Positions 10,872 through 21,096 of a stretch of DNA of 64,000 nt are shown piece by piece (position 1 is the stretch's first letter; every line of letters begins with the position of its first letter). The translations under genes and the position numbers were made by a program. The notes below the pieces were generated by a model that saw only the letters and a list, made by a program, of their open reading frames with translations, had not been told where the DNA came from and did no database searches. The DNA is from Puccinia triticina (lineage: Eukaryota; Basidiomycota; Pucciniomycetes; Pucciniales; Pucciniaceae): positions 3,741,001 to 3,805,000 of the forward strand of contig NC_070563.1 of assembly GCF_026914185.1 (NCBI RefSeq), given 5' to 3'.

Positions 10872-11117
10872 CTACTCCAAGTAATCAGGTACAAGAGTTG
10901 GAGGGAACATGCAGGATACCTGCCCTTGACGCTGGTGCGCGATCCCGAGCATCCTGTTCCGTTTCTTTTCCTCTTCTTCGAGGAAACGGTGCTGGTTGTT
11001 TCGGAGCAAGACTGGCGCCCGCTCGGATGGACTTGTCTTCCCTCCTCGGCGTATCATCTTCTTGCCTGCCTACGTACCTAGGAGAACACCAAGGCTGAAA
11101 GAAGTCAAGTAGCTCAT
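10872..11117 (-). CDS. Possible 59-aa single-pass membrane protein
   Basis: Tentative two-exon model: 11117-11078 and 11011-10872, joined across a 66-bp GTACGT..CAG intron. It gives a short hydrophobic N-terminus (SFSLGVLLVLL) followed by a highly charged helix (FLEEEEKKRNRML). This resembles small mitochondrial inner-membrane or assembly proteins in layout only; no family is recognised. A second intron (donor near 10921, GTATCC) could change the C-terminus, and a further open stretch lies at 10656-10838. The model is weak. Confidence 0.35.
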
Positions 11118-11358
11118 GGGTTGCGGATGGTAGTTGACAACTTTTTGGCGGACAGGCTGCGATTGGACACAGAGATAGTACAACACGGGATGGAAGCAAA
11201 CTCAAGAGGTGGATTTGCGACAATGTTCTGGTGTTTCCGATCAGGGGACTCAGCTAAGGTGGGGAGGGAAGACTCTTGGAGCAGAAGGGTTTACATTTCT
11301 GGGATGCCTGCGCGGGTCGAAACAAGGTGCTTCCAAAGGTGAGAATGGCCTAGATTAT

Positions 11359-11614
11359 TTATTTGCACGTCGGGAAGAGGCATCCTGTATGTTTGATTGA
11401 AAATGTCAGATTTGGAACTCAAAAATATTTTTCTGATGTCGGGGGGATTGAAAATCAAGGACCGTTTCCACTCACCAGGATAGGGGTTTGGCTGTGGGTT
11501 TCCTCCCGGGGTAAAGGCTTTCAGGTCGACGACTCCGTCGACGACAGGAGAAGCAACAGATAGGTGTACGGTGGCACTAAGCAAGACGGTCAAAAAGGGC
11601 ATGATAGAGCGCAT
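11359..11614 (-). CDS. 54-aa secreted peptide with two C-terminal cysteines
   Basis: Model: exon 1 11614-11476, intron 11475-11385 (91 bp, donor GTGAGT, CTGAC branch-like site, acceptor CATACAG), exon 2 11384-11359. The product starts with a good signal peptide (MRSIMPFLTVLLSATVHLSV, cut near AS-PVVD). The mature part is ~32 residues, Pro/Gly-rich, and ends PYPGCLFPTCK. The pair of cysteines five apart at the extreme C-terminus could form a small disulfide loop. Unspliced, the frame would give a 107-aa protein, but the intron signals are strong. No family is recognised. The gene begins 60 bp downstream of an LTR of a same-strand TRIM element. Confidence 0.6.
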
Positions 11615-12156
11615 TTTTATCGATGTTACGGGCTGGTTGGGATATCTGCTGGCCAGATGGAAGACTGTAGGATGTGTAAAAACCCCGGGGAAGGAAGAAA
11701 AGGTACCACCCGACTACACGATCGTAGCGGGCATCAACTCTCCCCCGGAGAGGTATACACCAGGCCATAACACTCCCCCGCAAGCCAATATCACTGATAA
11801 CAGAGGTGATATTGGATTGGACACCAAATGGACTGGTGTGAAACTACATACAAATCTAAGTGTTACTCCCCGACAGACTTGTTAACTGTCAACTTTCACG
11901 CATACTGGCTACTATACTAATGCTATTTTTTAAAGACTATACTATGATTTATCTTAAAATGGGACTTTTTGGCACCCATGAGCCGTGGAACTATTTTAAG
12001 GCAACCACACTCCTAAACCAATAATCAATAATATGCTTATATGTAAGACTAGGAGTAGCTAACACAGTTATGTCATGTTATGTGAGGGTTACAAGCTGGG
12101 GAGATGTGACATGTGCGAGATGCAGGCAATGGGAATTGAACACGCGACAGAGGTAA

Positions 12157-12172
12157 CGCTGGGCTCATAACC
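12157..12172 (-). other. TRIM primer-binding site (half tRNA-iMet)
   Basis: Directly after the 5' LTR the minus strand reads GGTTATGAGCCCAGCG. Its complement CGCTGGGCTCATAACC is the anticodon stem-loop of an initiator-Met-type tRNA with CAT anticodon. Upstream similarity to the D-arm (GAGGTAACGC) extends the match. Priming by a 5' tRNA-iMet half is known for copia-type elements. Confidence 0.75.
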
Positions 12173-12271
12173 TGTAAAAACCCCGGGGAAGGAAGAAAAG
12201 GTACCTACCGCCCGCTACGATCGTGTAGTCGGGTGGTAGGTACCTTTTCTTCCTTCCCCGGGGTTTTTACA
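12173..12271 (-). repeat. Palindromic 5' LTR of the TRIM
   Basis: A 99-bp near-perfect palindrome. The first 37 bases, starting TGTAAAAACCCCGGGGAAGG, pair exactly with the last 37. The centre carries the inverted sequence CGATCGT. The 3' LTR has the same right part but begins TGTTATGGCC, so the left part of the 5' LTR appears to be an inverted copy of the right part. Confidence 0.9.
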
Positions 12272-12276
12272 GGATG

Positions 12277-13118
12277 GACAACGGGCTTGAACGGGGGAAG
12301 TTGGTTTGCTTATTTTGGGTTGAATGTGGCGGGGCAAAGCAGGTTTACATAAATATTTATATCCTTTTTTGGCGCCTCATATCCTCTACAATTGCAAATT
12401 CCATAGGTGCACTGCCGATACCATTCATATGTGTGGGAGCTGTCTCTTGGCGGAAGCTGTGCTGCAGTGTGAGCAGTGAGTGTTCTACGCTGATTGTGGA
12501 GTCGACATCTACAATCTTCACCGCACCGTGTTCAATTTCCGCCGGGTCGTGGGAAACGTTCGGCCGGCCGGTCCAAGCGACCCGACGAGTTGTTGCAGGA
12601 CAGGGCAGCGGTGATTGGTCATAGCAGGTCATGGTAGGCTCCGCAGGCAGTTATCCCGGCCACAGTTGTGGTCGTCCTGTAGTGGGGTGTGGAGTTGTGT
12701 GCTACAGGGTTTATAAGTGGCTTTGTGCACCTATCGGCCAGTAGCCAATATATAGCAAATAGTGGTATTCACATGATTGTTCCTTTAAGGCGGGAGGGAG
12801 ATTGGGGGTGTCTCGTCCCTTGTGATTCGGTCCGGGTTTTTTGTCAAAGTCCACAAGAAACCCAACCCAAAAACCCATTCTTCTATCATGTTCCTTCATT
12901 TCATGACAACACCCCACCTTATGTTGATTCTTCCCTCACTCTCTCTCCAAAAAAGAAAGAAAAAAAAAACACGGCAACGAGACTACCATTGTTACTCGCG
13001 TATAGCAAATGACCCTAAAAAGCACACATAAACGAAGAAACAGAAACCGTACAAAGAGCCCCCAATTCGAGCGTATTTGAGTAACATATACTATTTTTGA
13101 TAGTCTTGAGGCAAAGGG
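12277..13118. other. Intergenic, one weak minus-strand frame
   Basis: A 91-codon minus-strand frame at 12357-12632 has no signal peptide, domain or splice-supported extension, and I do not call it a gene. The remainder is A-rich and non-coding (A-tract at 12959-12969). Confidence 0.4.
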
Positions 13119-13176
13119 TTAAATAATAACAGCGGGATTGAACAGGGTAGAAGTACTGATGAGGAGCTCGACAGGA

Positions 13177-16018
13177 TCAGCGATTGCCACGCAAGCTGAT
13201 CCCATTTGTAGCGTTCGGATTACCGCCCATATGAGGCGGGCCAGCTTGAGGATTATTGAGGTTGTTATTGACGAGCTGAGGCATTGCTGGGGGCCCGTTG
13301 ATAGGCATAGGATTAGGGGGCGGGGCGGGGGTGGAGAAGGGGACATGGTTGTTGTTGTTGTTGTTATTGAGGTGTTGGTGGTGGTGGTGGACCATATGCT
13401 GCGGAAGGTGGGTGAGCTGGGGATTATTCGGCGGGCCAGGATTGTTGCTGTTGGGGGGCATGTGGCCGGAGGGAAGGGAGTTGGGATTGACGAGTAACAT
13501 CGGGGCGTTGTTAGTGGGCCCGTTATTGTTGCCATTGTTAGCCAGCGGATGGTGGGGAGCAGGGGCGGTGGTCGAAGGCTTCTGGGAGGCCTGGTGAACG
13601 CGCCCGTTGAACTCGCGCGACTGGTAGATCTGGAGCGCGTCGTCGACCCAGCGTTGGTGGTAGAACTTCGCGTACCGTTTCTCGTGCTCGGCCTCGTTCA
13701 GCCCGTCGTCGTCCCCCCGCTTCCGCTTCTTCGCGCTCAACGCCGTCTCCACACTCGTCCCTTCGCCTCCCTTGTCCAGCCCGAATAAGACCTCCAGGTC
13801 TGATGATTGTGAGCGGATCCATTCCTCGATAAAGCCGATTGGATCCCGCGTGAACTGTTGGTAAAAGTCTCGTCGGATCTTCACTTCCCTGATCTTGGAC
13901 ATCGAGTCCATGATCTGAACACAAACAAAGAAAGAGAAGTCTGAGCTTTTATGTTTGATTGTCGTCCATTTTGAGTGAGAGCGACAGAAAATGACGAACT
14001 TGTTCATCTATGGCTAGGATCTCCTTGGTCGGATTGATCGGGTTATCCGGCCGGGGTTGGTGGAGACTGGCAACTTTGATGTCTTCCAACTGGTTCTGGA
14101 TCGTGAGGAGATGTAATTTGGCTGGGTCTTCGATCGAGAACTGGATATCAAAGTATTCGGCCCGGCCCTGATCCTCTTTATCAACCCTATTTTTTCCATC
14201 ATTAACAAAACACAGATCAGATCAGATCGTCGTCGTCGTTAAGGAAATATGAGTGCACTGCTTACTTGACTTGGTAATCGATTATCACCGGCTCAGGAAT
14301 GGTCATATACTTTCGGACTTGTTCAAAGAGTTGATGGAACAGCATTCGATCGACGTTTTGAGGAAATAGCTGCGATGGATAGAGAGATAAGTCAGTAGGG
14401 TTGAACAGGAGGGGAAGCTCCTCGGAGAGTACATACACAAGCCAGGTTAGAATCTTTCCGGATGAGCCGTTTGTCGGCGCCGGAATCGATGAGTTTATTT
14501 TTTTTGATGTAGCACCAAATGGACTCGAAGATTTCGTCCAAGGAGGCCTCCTGGAGATCCAAGAAGGACCCGAGGATAGGGTTAAGTCTGAACCTGCGGG
14601 GGAAATGGTTGAGATGGAGGGCGATCTGGAGGTTACAGTCCTCGGTGCCGTTGCGGGTGAGGGTGATGGCTGAGAAGGCGGGCGCGGCGCCGATGGGGGT
14701 CGGTGTTGGCGGGCGGTGCCAGTCGACGATGTTCGGCTCCGGGTATAGCTCGTCGGACCGGTCGATCTTGATCAGCAGACTGTTCAGAAGCGTCGAGAAC
14801 GGCCGCCGGGTCTCGTCGATCTTAGGCTGCTGTGCAGACCCGGGCTCCGACGACTCGCCGGCATCCATGGGATGGTCCGAGTCGTTCTTCGGCTAAATAA
14901 CGCCGGCGAGACGGTTAGTGGGTCGATCGAATCTTGTGTGTGTGTGTGTGTACGTGTCCAGTAACTTACATCAATTAGATGGCCTTCGATGTGTAAGGTC
15001 CATTTGGGCACCCCTTCGCCAGCGTTAAAGTTGATGGCGGGAGCTGCAGGCTGCTTGGGTTGCTGATCGGCGTCATCTTGATCGTTGTCTTCTTTTCGCT
15101 CCTCCTGGTCTTCCTCCCCCTCTTTCTGCTCCTGACCGTCCTTCTTGCTTTCCTTTTCTTTAGCGTCTGCTTCTTCGTCTTCGCCACCCTCGTCGCTAGA
15201 TGGACGCGTCTCGCTCTTATTTTCTGTGCCAGTAGATTCCAGTTGCCAGGGCTGATTGGCGACGGTGTTCCAGACCTTGATCCTCAGCCGTCGCTGGACG
15301 CCATGGGGTCTGCGTAGCGAGTCCTCGATCTCGAACCGCTTCCTGGATATCAACCAGTCAAACTCGCGCTCGATCTTCTGCAGCTTTTCGTAGTTCTTGG
15401 CGATCCGATGCAAGCCGTCCTGGCGCTCGGGTAGCAGTCCCTCTAGACTGTATCTCGGTGCCTTTGGATTCGCTGGTTCGAATGCGGGCAAGTTCCGGTC
15501 GGTCGGTCGGAATCGTCTGAGGGTTTTCATATATATTTGATTTGTTTCAGCTGAAAATGATCAGTTGCAATAGAGGGAGAGACTGACTTTGCACGCGTTA
15601 GTGCGATGTTCGGACCGAGTGCATCGGTATAGGATGGCGAGGGCCTCTTGACGGTCGAGGAGGGAGTGAGGTTGGATGGAGGGGCTTGTTGGTACTGGTG
15701 GTGTTTCTGGAGCAGTTGTTGGTGCTGTTGCTGGAGCTGAAGTTGGCTCTGTTGCTGCTGCTGCTGTTGTAGGATCAGAGCCTGTTGCTGCTGCTGTTTC
15801 TGGATAAAACTGGCCTGCTGCTGCTGCTGCTGCTGTTGTTGTTGCTGCTGCTGCTGTTGCTGGCTGAGTCTGGTTTGGGGTTGGCTGGTTTTGTTTTGCT
15901 GGAGTCTCTTCTGTTGCTGCTGCTGCTGAATAATCTGTTGTTGCTGGATCATTTGCGACTGGAGGAGTGCTTGCTGCTGCTGGGCACTGAGTTGGCGCTG
16001 GGTGTTTGGGTTGTTCAT
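13177..16018 (-). CDS. SWI/SNF-RSC subunit, SMARCD/Snf12/Rsc6 type (SWIB)
   Basis: Model: 16018-15588, 15516-14970, 14892-14437, 14369-14266, 14186-14000, 13914-13177; 820 aa, all joins in frame. This is the fungal counterpart of SMARCD/BAF60, a core-associated subunit of ATP-dependent nucleosome remodellers, so it acts in the nucleus. Seen in order: a Gln-rich N-terminus (~1-110), a region with KNYEKLQKIEREFDWLISRK and RRPHGVQRRLRIKVWNT (the conserved SMARCD block), an acidic E/K/D insert, then the SWIB domain (about 430-500: DLQEASLDEIFESIWCYIKK, later FPQNVDRMLFHQLFEQVRKY). A C-terminal helical block and a long Asn/Pro/His-rich tail follow. Intron donors are GTCAGT, GTAAGT, GTATGT, GTAAGC and GTTCGT. 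It shares a 236-bp upstream region with the kinase gene. Confidence 0.93.
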
Positions 16019-16254
16019 GGTGAGATGGTGGTAGTTTTTTGGTGTTTTCCCATCCAGCTGGCCGGCTGGCAGAGGGGGTGGTCGCTGTCACAGACCTGTC
16101 ACACGTCCACCCCGCACTTCCTCGATGTGACACTGCGGTTGTCGGGGGGGGGCTGGGTTTCACAGGAACAGTCACCGGTTCTGGGCTTCGTCCATCTCGA
16201 GTGGGTTTGTGTTATCCTCGCCCTCTTCTCCTCCTCCTCCTCTTTCTCTTGACC
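16019..16254. promoter_or_regulatory. Bidirectional upstream region, SWIB gene / kinase
   Basis: Only 236 bp separate the two divergent start codons. The kinase side is a pyrimidine-rich tract (CTCTTCTCCTCCTCCTCC) typical of fungal promoters without a clear TATA box. Shared control is likely but inferred from spacing alone. Confidence 0.6.
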
Positions 16255-19066
16255 ATGCCACCCACCAGTCTCACCACCTCCACCACCCTCACCTCCTCCT
16301 CAATCGCCTCCGCCTCCTCCTCCGCCTCCTCCTCCTCCTCTTCGGCCGTCCTCCAGCATATCCAGTCTCACAGGGATGTGCCCGTCGAACAACTATTCAC
16401 CAAACTGGATATCGTCGGCAAAGGCGCTTATGGGGCCGTCTACAAAGGGTAAAGTTGCTTGTCTACTAAAAAACACACTCACAAAAGCTTAATTAAACTA
16501 ACCAACCGCTCTCGGTCTTCTCCCGCCTTCCCCAGTATTCATAATGCCACTCGAACCGTATTAGCCCTCAAGGTTATCAACCTCGACACAGCAGAGGACG
16601 ACATAATCGAAATCCAACGCGAGGTCGCCCTTCTCTCCCAGCTCAGGGACTCAGACAAACACAACTGCATCGGCTACCACGGCTGCTACTTCTACAAGAC
16701 CGAGCTATGGATCGCAATGGACTTCGCCTCCGGGGGCTCCATCCGCACCCTCCTCAAACCGGGCAAGATCGACGAGAAATACACCCAGCTGATCATCCGA
16801 GAAACACTGATCGGGCTCAACTACCTCCATCGCCAGGAGATCATCCACCGGGACATCAAGTCCGCCAACATCCTCCTCACCAACTCCAACCGAGTCCTGC
16901 TCTGCGACTTTGGAATCGCCGCCCCACTCCAGTCCACCAACCACAAGCGCTCGACGTTTATCGGCACGCCCTACTGGATGGCCCCCGAAGTGATCACCGA
17001 CGGCAAACTCTACGACACCAAGGCCGACATCTGGTCTCTCGGCATCACCCTCTACGAAATGCTCAACGGGAACCCGCCCTTCTCCGACCTCACCCCCGCC
17101 AAGGTCATCCTCAAGATCCCCCGGAGCCAGCCTGCCAAACTCGAGGGCAACCAATTCTCAAACGGCGTCAAAGAATTCTTGGCTGCCTGTCTGATCGACG
17201 AACCGAACGATGTAAGCTCATCAACATGTAACACTCACATCCATACACACACACACCTTCTCATATATATGGTTAACCTCTCCACCAGAGACCTACGGCT
17301 GAAGAACTCTGCAAACACAAATGGATCAAGTCCATCAGCAAAGCTCCGCTATCCCCACTCAAAGACCTCACCGCACGATATTCACGCTGGATCAACTCCG
17401 GCGGCGTCCGGCAATCTCTCGCCGATATCACAACCCTAGACCAAACCAGTCCCGGGCCTGACTCGCCCCCGCTAGACAAAGCTGACTGGGATTTCATGGA
17501 TGATCACGAGCTGAACAGTTACAAGATGGATGGCATCAATGCAATCGACCCCCGAGATCAGGCGGCCGATTCTAAGGATGGCGCAGTCACCCTAAGGCCA
17601 CAGCCAACAGCACCGCTGCGACCCACACGACCGCATCGTCTGATGAAACTGTTCGAAGAGGATAGCACGAGCGAGAATGCCGGCTCGATGTTCAACAAAT
17701 TCAGCTTCCAACACTCCTACGCCAATCCGATCTCGCCAGTCAACAACTCCTATGGCTCCTCTGCCCAATCCTCCCCCGTCGTCGGCCTTGGCTTCCCTGT
17801 ACCTGGGATGACGGGTCCCCAAAACGACCTGAGGATGGAGCTCGCCGCGCCCACCATCTCGATTCCTAGCACCGAAGAACTGGAAACCTACCTCGAGCCT
17901 CCATACACCGGAGACCCAACGAACCCCAACCGGCCGTTCTCCCCATCTACCTCATCATACAACCGCTCCATCACCCCTACACCCTCCAGGCTCAAACAGA
18001 CCTCCTCGGGAGCCGCATCTTCCAACAAGAGCAAGTCAATGACTGACGGGACTCCTCTTTCGCCAAGTGAGTTTGTTGTGTCTTTTTTTTCTTCTAGCTG
18101 GCCGATTGCTGACCGGCTCCCCAAGGTCCTCCTCTGGCCTTGGACACCCACACCTCGAACCCGTCCAAACCCCTCCTTCCCTTAGGCGTCTCGCCCCCGC
18201 CCCTACCCTCGTCGCCTTCGCTGCCACTGGTGTCGAAGAAAGAGGCCGAGACAGCACATGCACATGGGTCGGGCCTGAGTCGGAGCCGGGCGAACACGGC
18301 GCCCCTGGGCGACGGCAACAAGCTCCCCACGAGCGCCCACAGCCCCGCCCTGCCCTCGCCCATGTTCAATCGCGGAAACTTTTCGGGCGCGGCTAGTGGG
18401 GGCAAACAGTTTGCTGGGAACGGGTTCAGCTTCGGCGGCCCCTCGCCATCGTCGGCCACGAGCTCGCCCGTCACCCTTGTCCCCGGCACCAGCGAGTTCG
18501 GCTCGACCTACATCCAGCCTACCAGCGGGCCGGGCCAGGCCGGCGGGATGAATGGGGGCACGGGGACGGGCCACTCCCATGTGCTCTCGCCCGACCGGGA
18601 GCGGAACTTGAAGAGCGGGGGCTCGAGCTCGTCCGGATACCCGAGCACCAGCGGCACTCTGTCCCCCAGTCTTCCGCCGGGTCCGACCAGCATCCGTACA
18701 CGCTCGACGGCCGACGCCACCGGGCCTGCCATCACCAAGCTCGGCAACCCCAGTCTGTCTTCCTCGATGAGCTCGGCCACCAGCCAGGCCCTGTCCACCG
18801 GCTCCACCAGCCACAATGTCTTCCCCCCCGTCCTCTCCTCCGCCAGACCCGGCCCCGTCTCCGCCGCTACCCCCCTTGCCCCCGTCCAGCTCATATCCAA
18901 TTGGCCCACCGGCGACCGCATCAAATCCCGGGCTGACCTTAACTACCATTTGCTTAAGGACGTCAAGGACGTTAAGATCCAGCTCGAGAATAACCTCTTC
19001 GAACTTAGTCGCTGGCTCGAGACTTGCGACGCTGGCTTGGGCCTCTTGATCGACTCTTTGAAATAA
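16255..19066 (+). CDS. GCK/Ste20-group kinase, Nak1/Kic1 type
   Basis: Model: 16255-16448, 16536-17211, 17289-18066, 18126-19066; 862 aa, in frame. A Ser/Thr kinase domain (~50-305) follows a Ser-rich N-terminus. Visible motifs: glycine loop GKGAYGAVYKG (55-65), catalytic Lys77 (LALK), Glu94, HRDIKSANIL with Asp171, DFG 189-191, and GTPYWMAPE in the activation segment. The GTPYWMAPE signature and the ALKVINLD region place it in the germinal-centre kinase group. The overall pattern is closest to fission yeast Nak1 / budding yeast Kic1, kinases upstream of Orb6/Cbk1 in the MOR/RAM polarity pathway. The long C-terminal half is Ser/Pro/Gly-rich and apparently disordered. It ends in a short conserved-looking helix (LLKDVKDVKIQLENNLFELS), a possible partner-binding segment. 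The group is sure; the Nak1/Kic1 orthology is likely. Confidence 0.93.
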
Positions 19067-21096
19067 TCCTCATCTACCCTCTAGACTCTCTCTCTCTCGA
19101 TGAAGACGAAACCCCGAAATGCTCGTGTTAATACGCTCTATTCTTCCCCCCCCCCCCTTTGGCTTCTTTGTTTAGCCCGTTTAGATGGCGTTTCTTCCCC
19201 TTTATACATAGACACGTCGGCAATCCTCCGTACATACTTGAACAAACTTAATTGTCTCCCCTTTTCCCTTCACCTCTATCGCCATACTTCGCACACCTAA
19301 CAACACAAAAGTCGATACCAGGCCAAAGCCTCCAGTCTTAGTAATGGGTGAAGAAGTGAACTAATAATCGTGGTGTGTAGTCATACTGTTTGTACATCCA
19401 TCTAACCATACCATATCCATACATATACACTTCCCCATAATCTTTTGTCAGACTCCTTTTAAAAGATATATATCCTATCAGGTATTGGTTTGTGTATGTG
19501 TGTAGTAGACTATCGCAAACCTCCCTCACATCCGATACTTAATCTTCCACACCTCTCCGCACATATACTCGCACATGATGCATATCCGCTCTCCATCGAC
19601 CCCGATACTCTTCTCTTCGCCTCTCTTTCCACACCGATACACTAATACTATTCCTCGTCCACCTCCTCCTGAGCCTCTTTTGGTCACAGCTTTATTTCCT
19701 TGGCTTATCCTCTCTACATCTCTCCCTTTCTTCATTATTTACACACAAGGGCAGATGGTTGTATTGTACTTACCTCTTTCTAACTCTTTTCCGCCTCTTT
19801 TTTTTTTCTTTCTGGGTATCTTTCTGGGTAGTTTTTTTTTTCTTTGGGTATCATGGGTTGTATTGTTTTGTATATGGCTTGTGTGTGTATGTAAGTGTAT
19901 GATTCAGTCAGAGAAAAAGTGCACAGAGAGACCTGGTGGCAGGTGCAAATTTAGGCAGTCCTCCACCTCTGAGTTGACAGGCAGGCACATCTTGGAAATC
20001 CCATCCCAGAAGCTGCAGATCTGACTTTATAGCCCTATACAAAGCCAATGGGAAGTCTGCCACCAGGAAAAATGTGTTGTCACCAGACGTCAGGTGACAC
20101 CAAGCAACAATGGCTGTCACTTTTTTCAAGCTCTGGTGCTACCACAACTAGGATACAAATATGGCCCTTTTGTTTCCTACAGGGGGTTGTCCATGCGCCC
20201 AACTGTGCAACTGGTGGGTAGCTCATTGGACTTAGGCTGATGTCACCTGTAGTCTAGTGACAGTTGATTTTTCTTAAGCTGCACAGTTTAGCATAGCTAC
20301 ACAACTGCTGACAGGTTTTTCTGCTGGCTGTCAGTAGCCCAGGCCAGGTAAAATCTCAGATGCGGGAGGTTGAGGAGACAACTTACAACTGGCCAGGAGT
20401 GGCTGATGCAGTACTTCACTACTGTTGATGTTCAGACCCAGGTTCTTGTAGAGCAAGTAAGCCACACAGGCATGTACCACGATCTGCTGTCAGGGTTTGA
20501 TGTACATGTAGTCAGTGCCCCGTGGGTCAAGCATAAAGTAGTGCCATGGTGGAGCGGTTGCAGATGGTTTTCAACCATAGGCAGAGTCAAGGGGAAGGGA
20601 GAGGCTAAACAGGCATCAAGTTGGATATAAAATCAGGTGCTTGTGGGTTTGATTAATCCCCAGGCGTCCTCTGCCGCTGTACTTCCAGCGTGTGGTTTGT
20701 CCTCAACCCCCTCTGCTGCTGCACTTGCACAGTGTGAGGGGCTAAAGAGTGGGCCCCCCTGGGTTCTGCAGCCTTTGCTGCGGGATGCGGGCCTTCAACA
20801 CCCTTCCTTTTTGACCCATGCACTTGACGCGGGCTCGAGGTTGGCCCAGACGCAACAGCCATTGCTGTTCACAACACCTTTGGTGTTGTTTGGGGGCATT
20901 TGAGATTTCATTTTTTTCCAGTTCTGTTGGATGTAGATTAAACCTTGTAATTTTCTTGTATTTTACAATAAGGGGAAACCCTTCATGTTTTTTTTTGCTG
21001 TTTTCATGTATTTACAGGGGGAACCCTTGATCTTTTTTTTCTCAGTCATGGAAAAAATGTGTCTTTAATAAACTTGGATGTACTGGAAAATATGTA
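19067..21096. other. Intergenic, no supported gene
   Basis: T- and C-rich non-coding DNA up to ~19.9 kb, with T-tracts at 19798 and 19831. Unique-looking sequence with short frames follows to 20.9 kb. Around 20.68-20.73 kb the phrase CCTC..CCGCTGTACTT / TCTGCTGCTGCACTT is loosely repeated. No gene is supported. Confidence 0.45.

Larger units (their letters stand above)
11675..12271 (-). mobile_element. TRIM: 597-bp miniature LTR retrotransposon
   Basis: The element starts TG and ends CA and is flanked by the 5-bp duplication GGATG (11670-11674 and 12272-12276). Read on the minus strand it has a 99-bp 5' LTR (12271-12173), a primer site (12172-12157), ~375 bp of non-coding interior, the polypurine tract GCGGGGGAG (11781-11773) and a 98-bp 3' LTR (11772-11675). 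No gag or pol is present, as in terminal-repeat retrotransposons in miniature. The 5' LTR is palindromic and differs from the 3' LTR in its first two thirds. It lies 60 bp upstream of the secreted-peptide start codon, in the same orientation. Confidence 0.8.

Noticed and set aside
12130..12172. A tRNA-Met gene suggested by GGGCTCATAACC
   Set aside because: Only a 5'-half-like stretch is present and it stops exactly at the LTR; it is better explained as a primer-binding site complementary to a tRNA half.
13138..13597. Plus-strand frames opposite the SWIB gene tail
   Set aside because: Antisense shadow of the Asn/His/Pro repeats of the minus-strand exon; composition is Val/Gly-rich as expected from complementing those codons.
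18094..18949. Minus-strand frames of 131-248 codons inside the kinase gene
   Set aside because: Antisense of GC-rich disordered coding sequence; the sense strand has a complete spliced model with family motifs.
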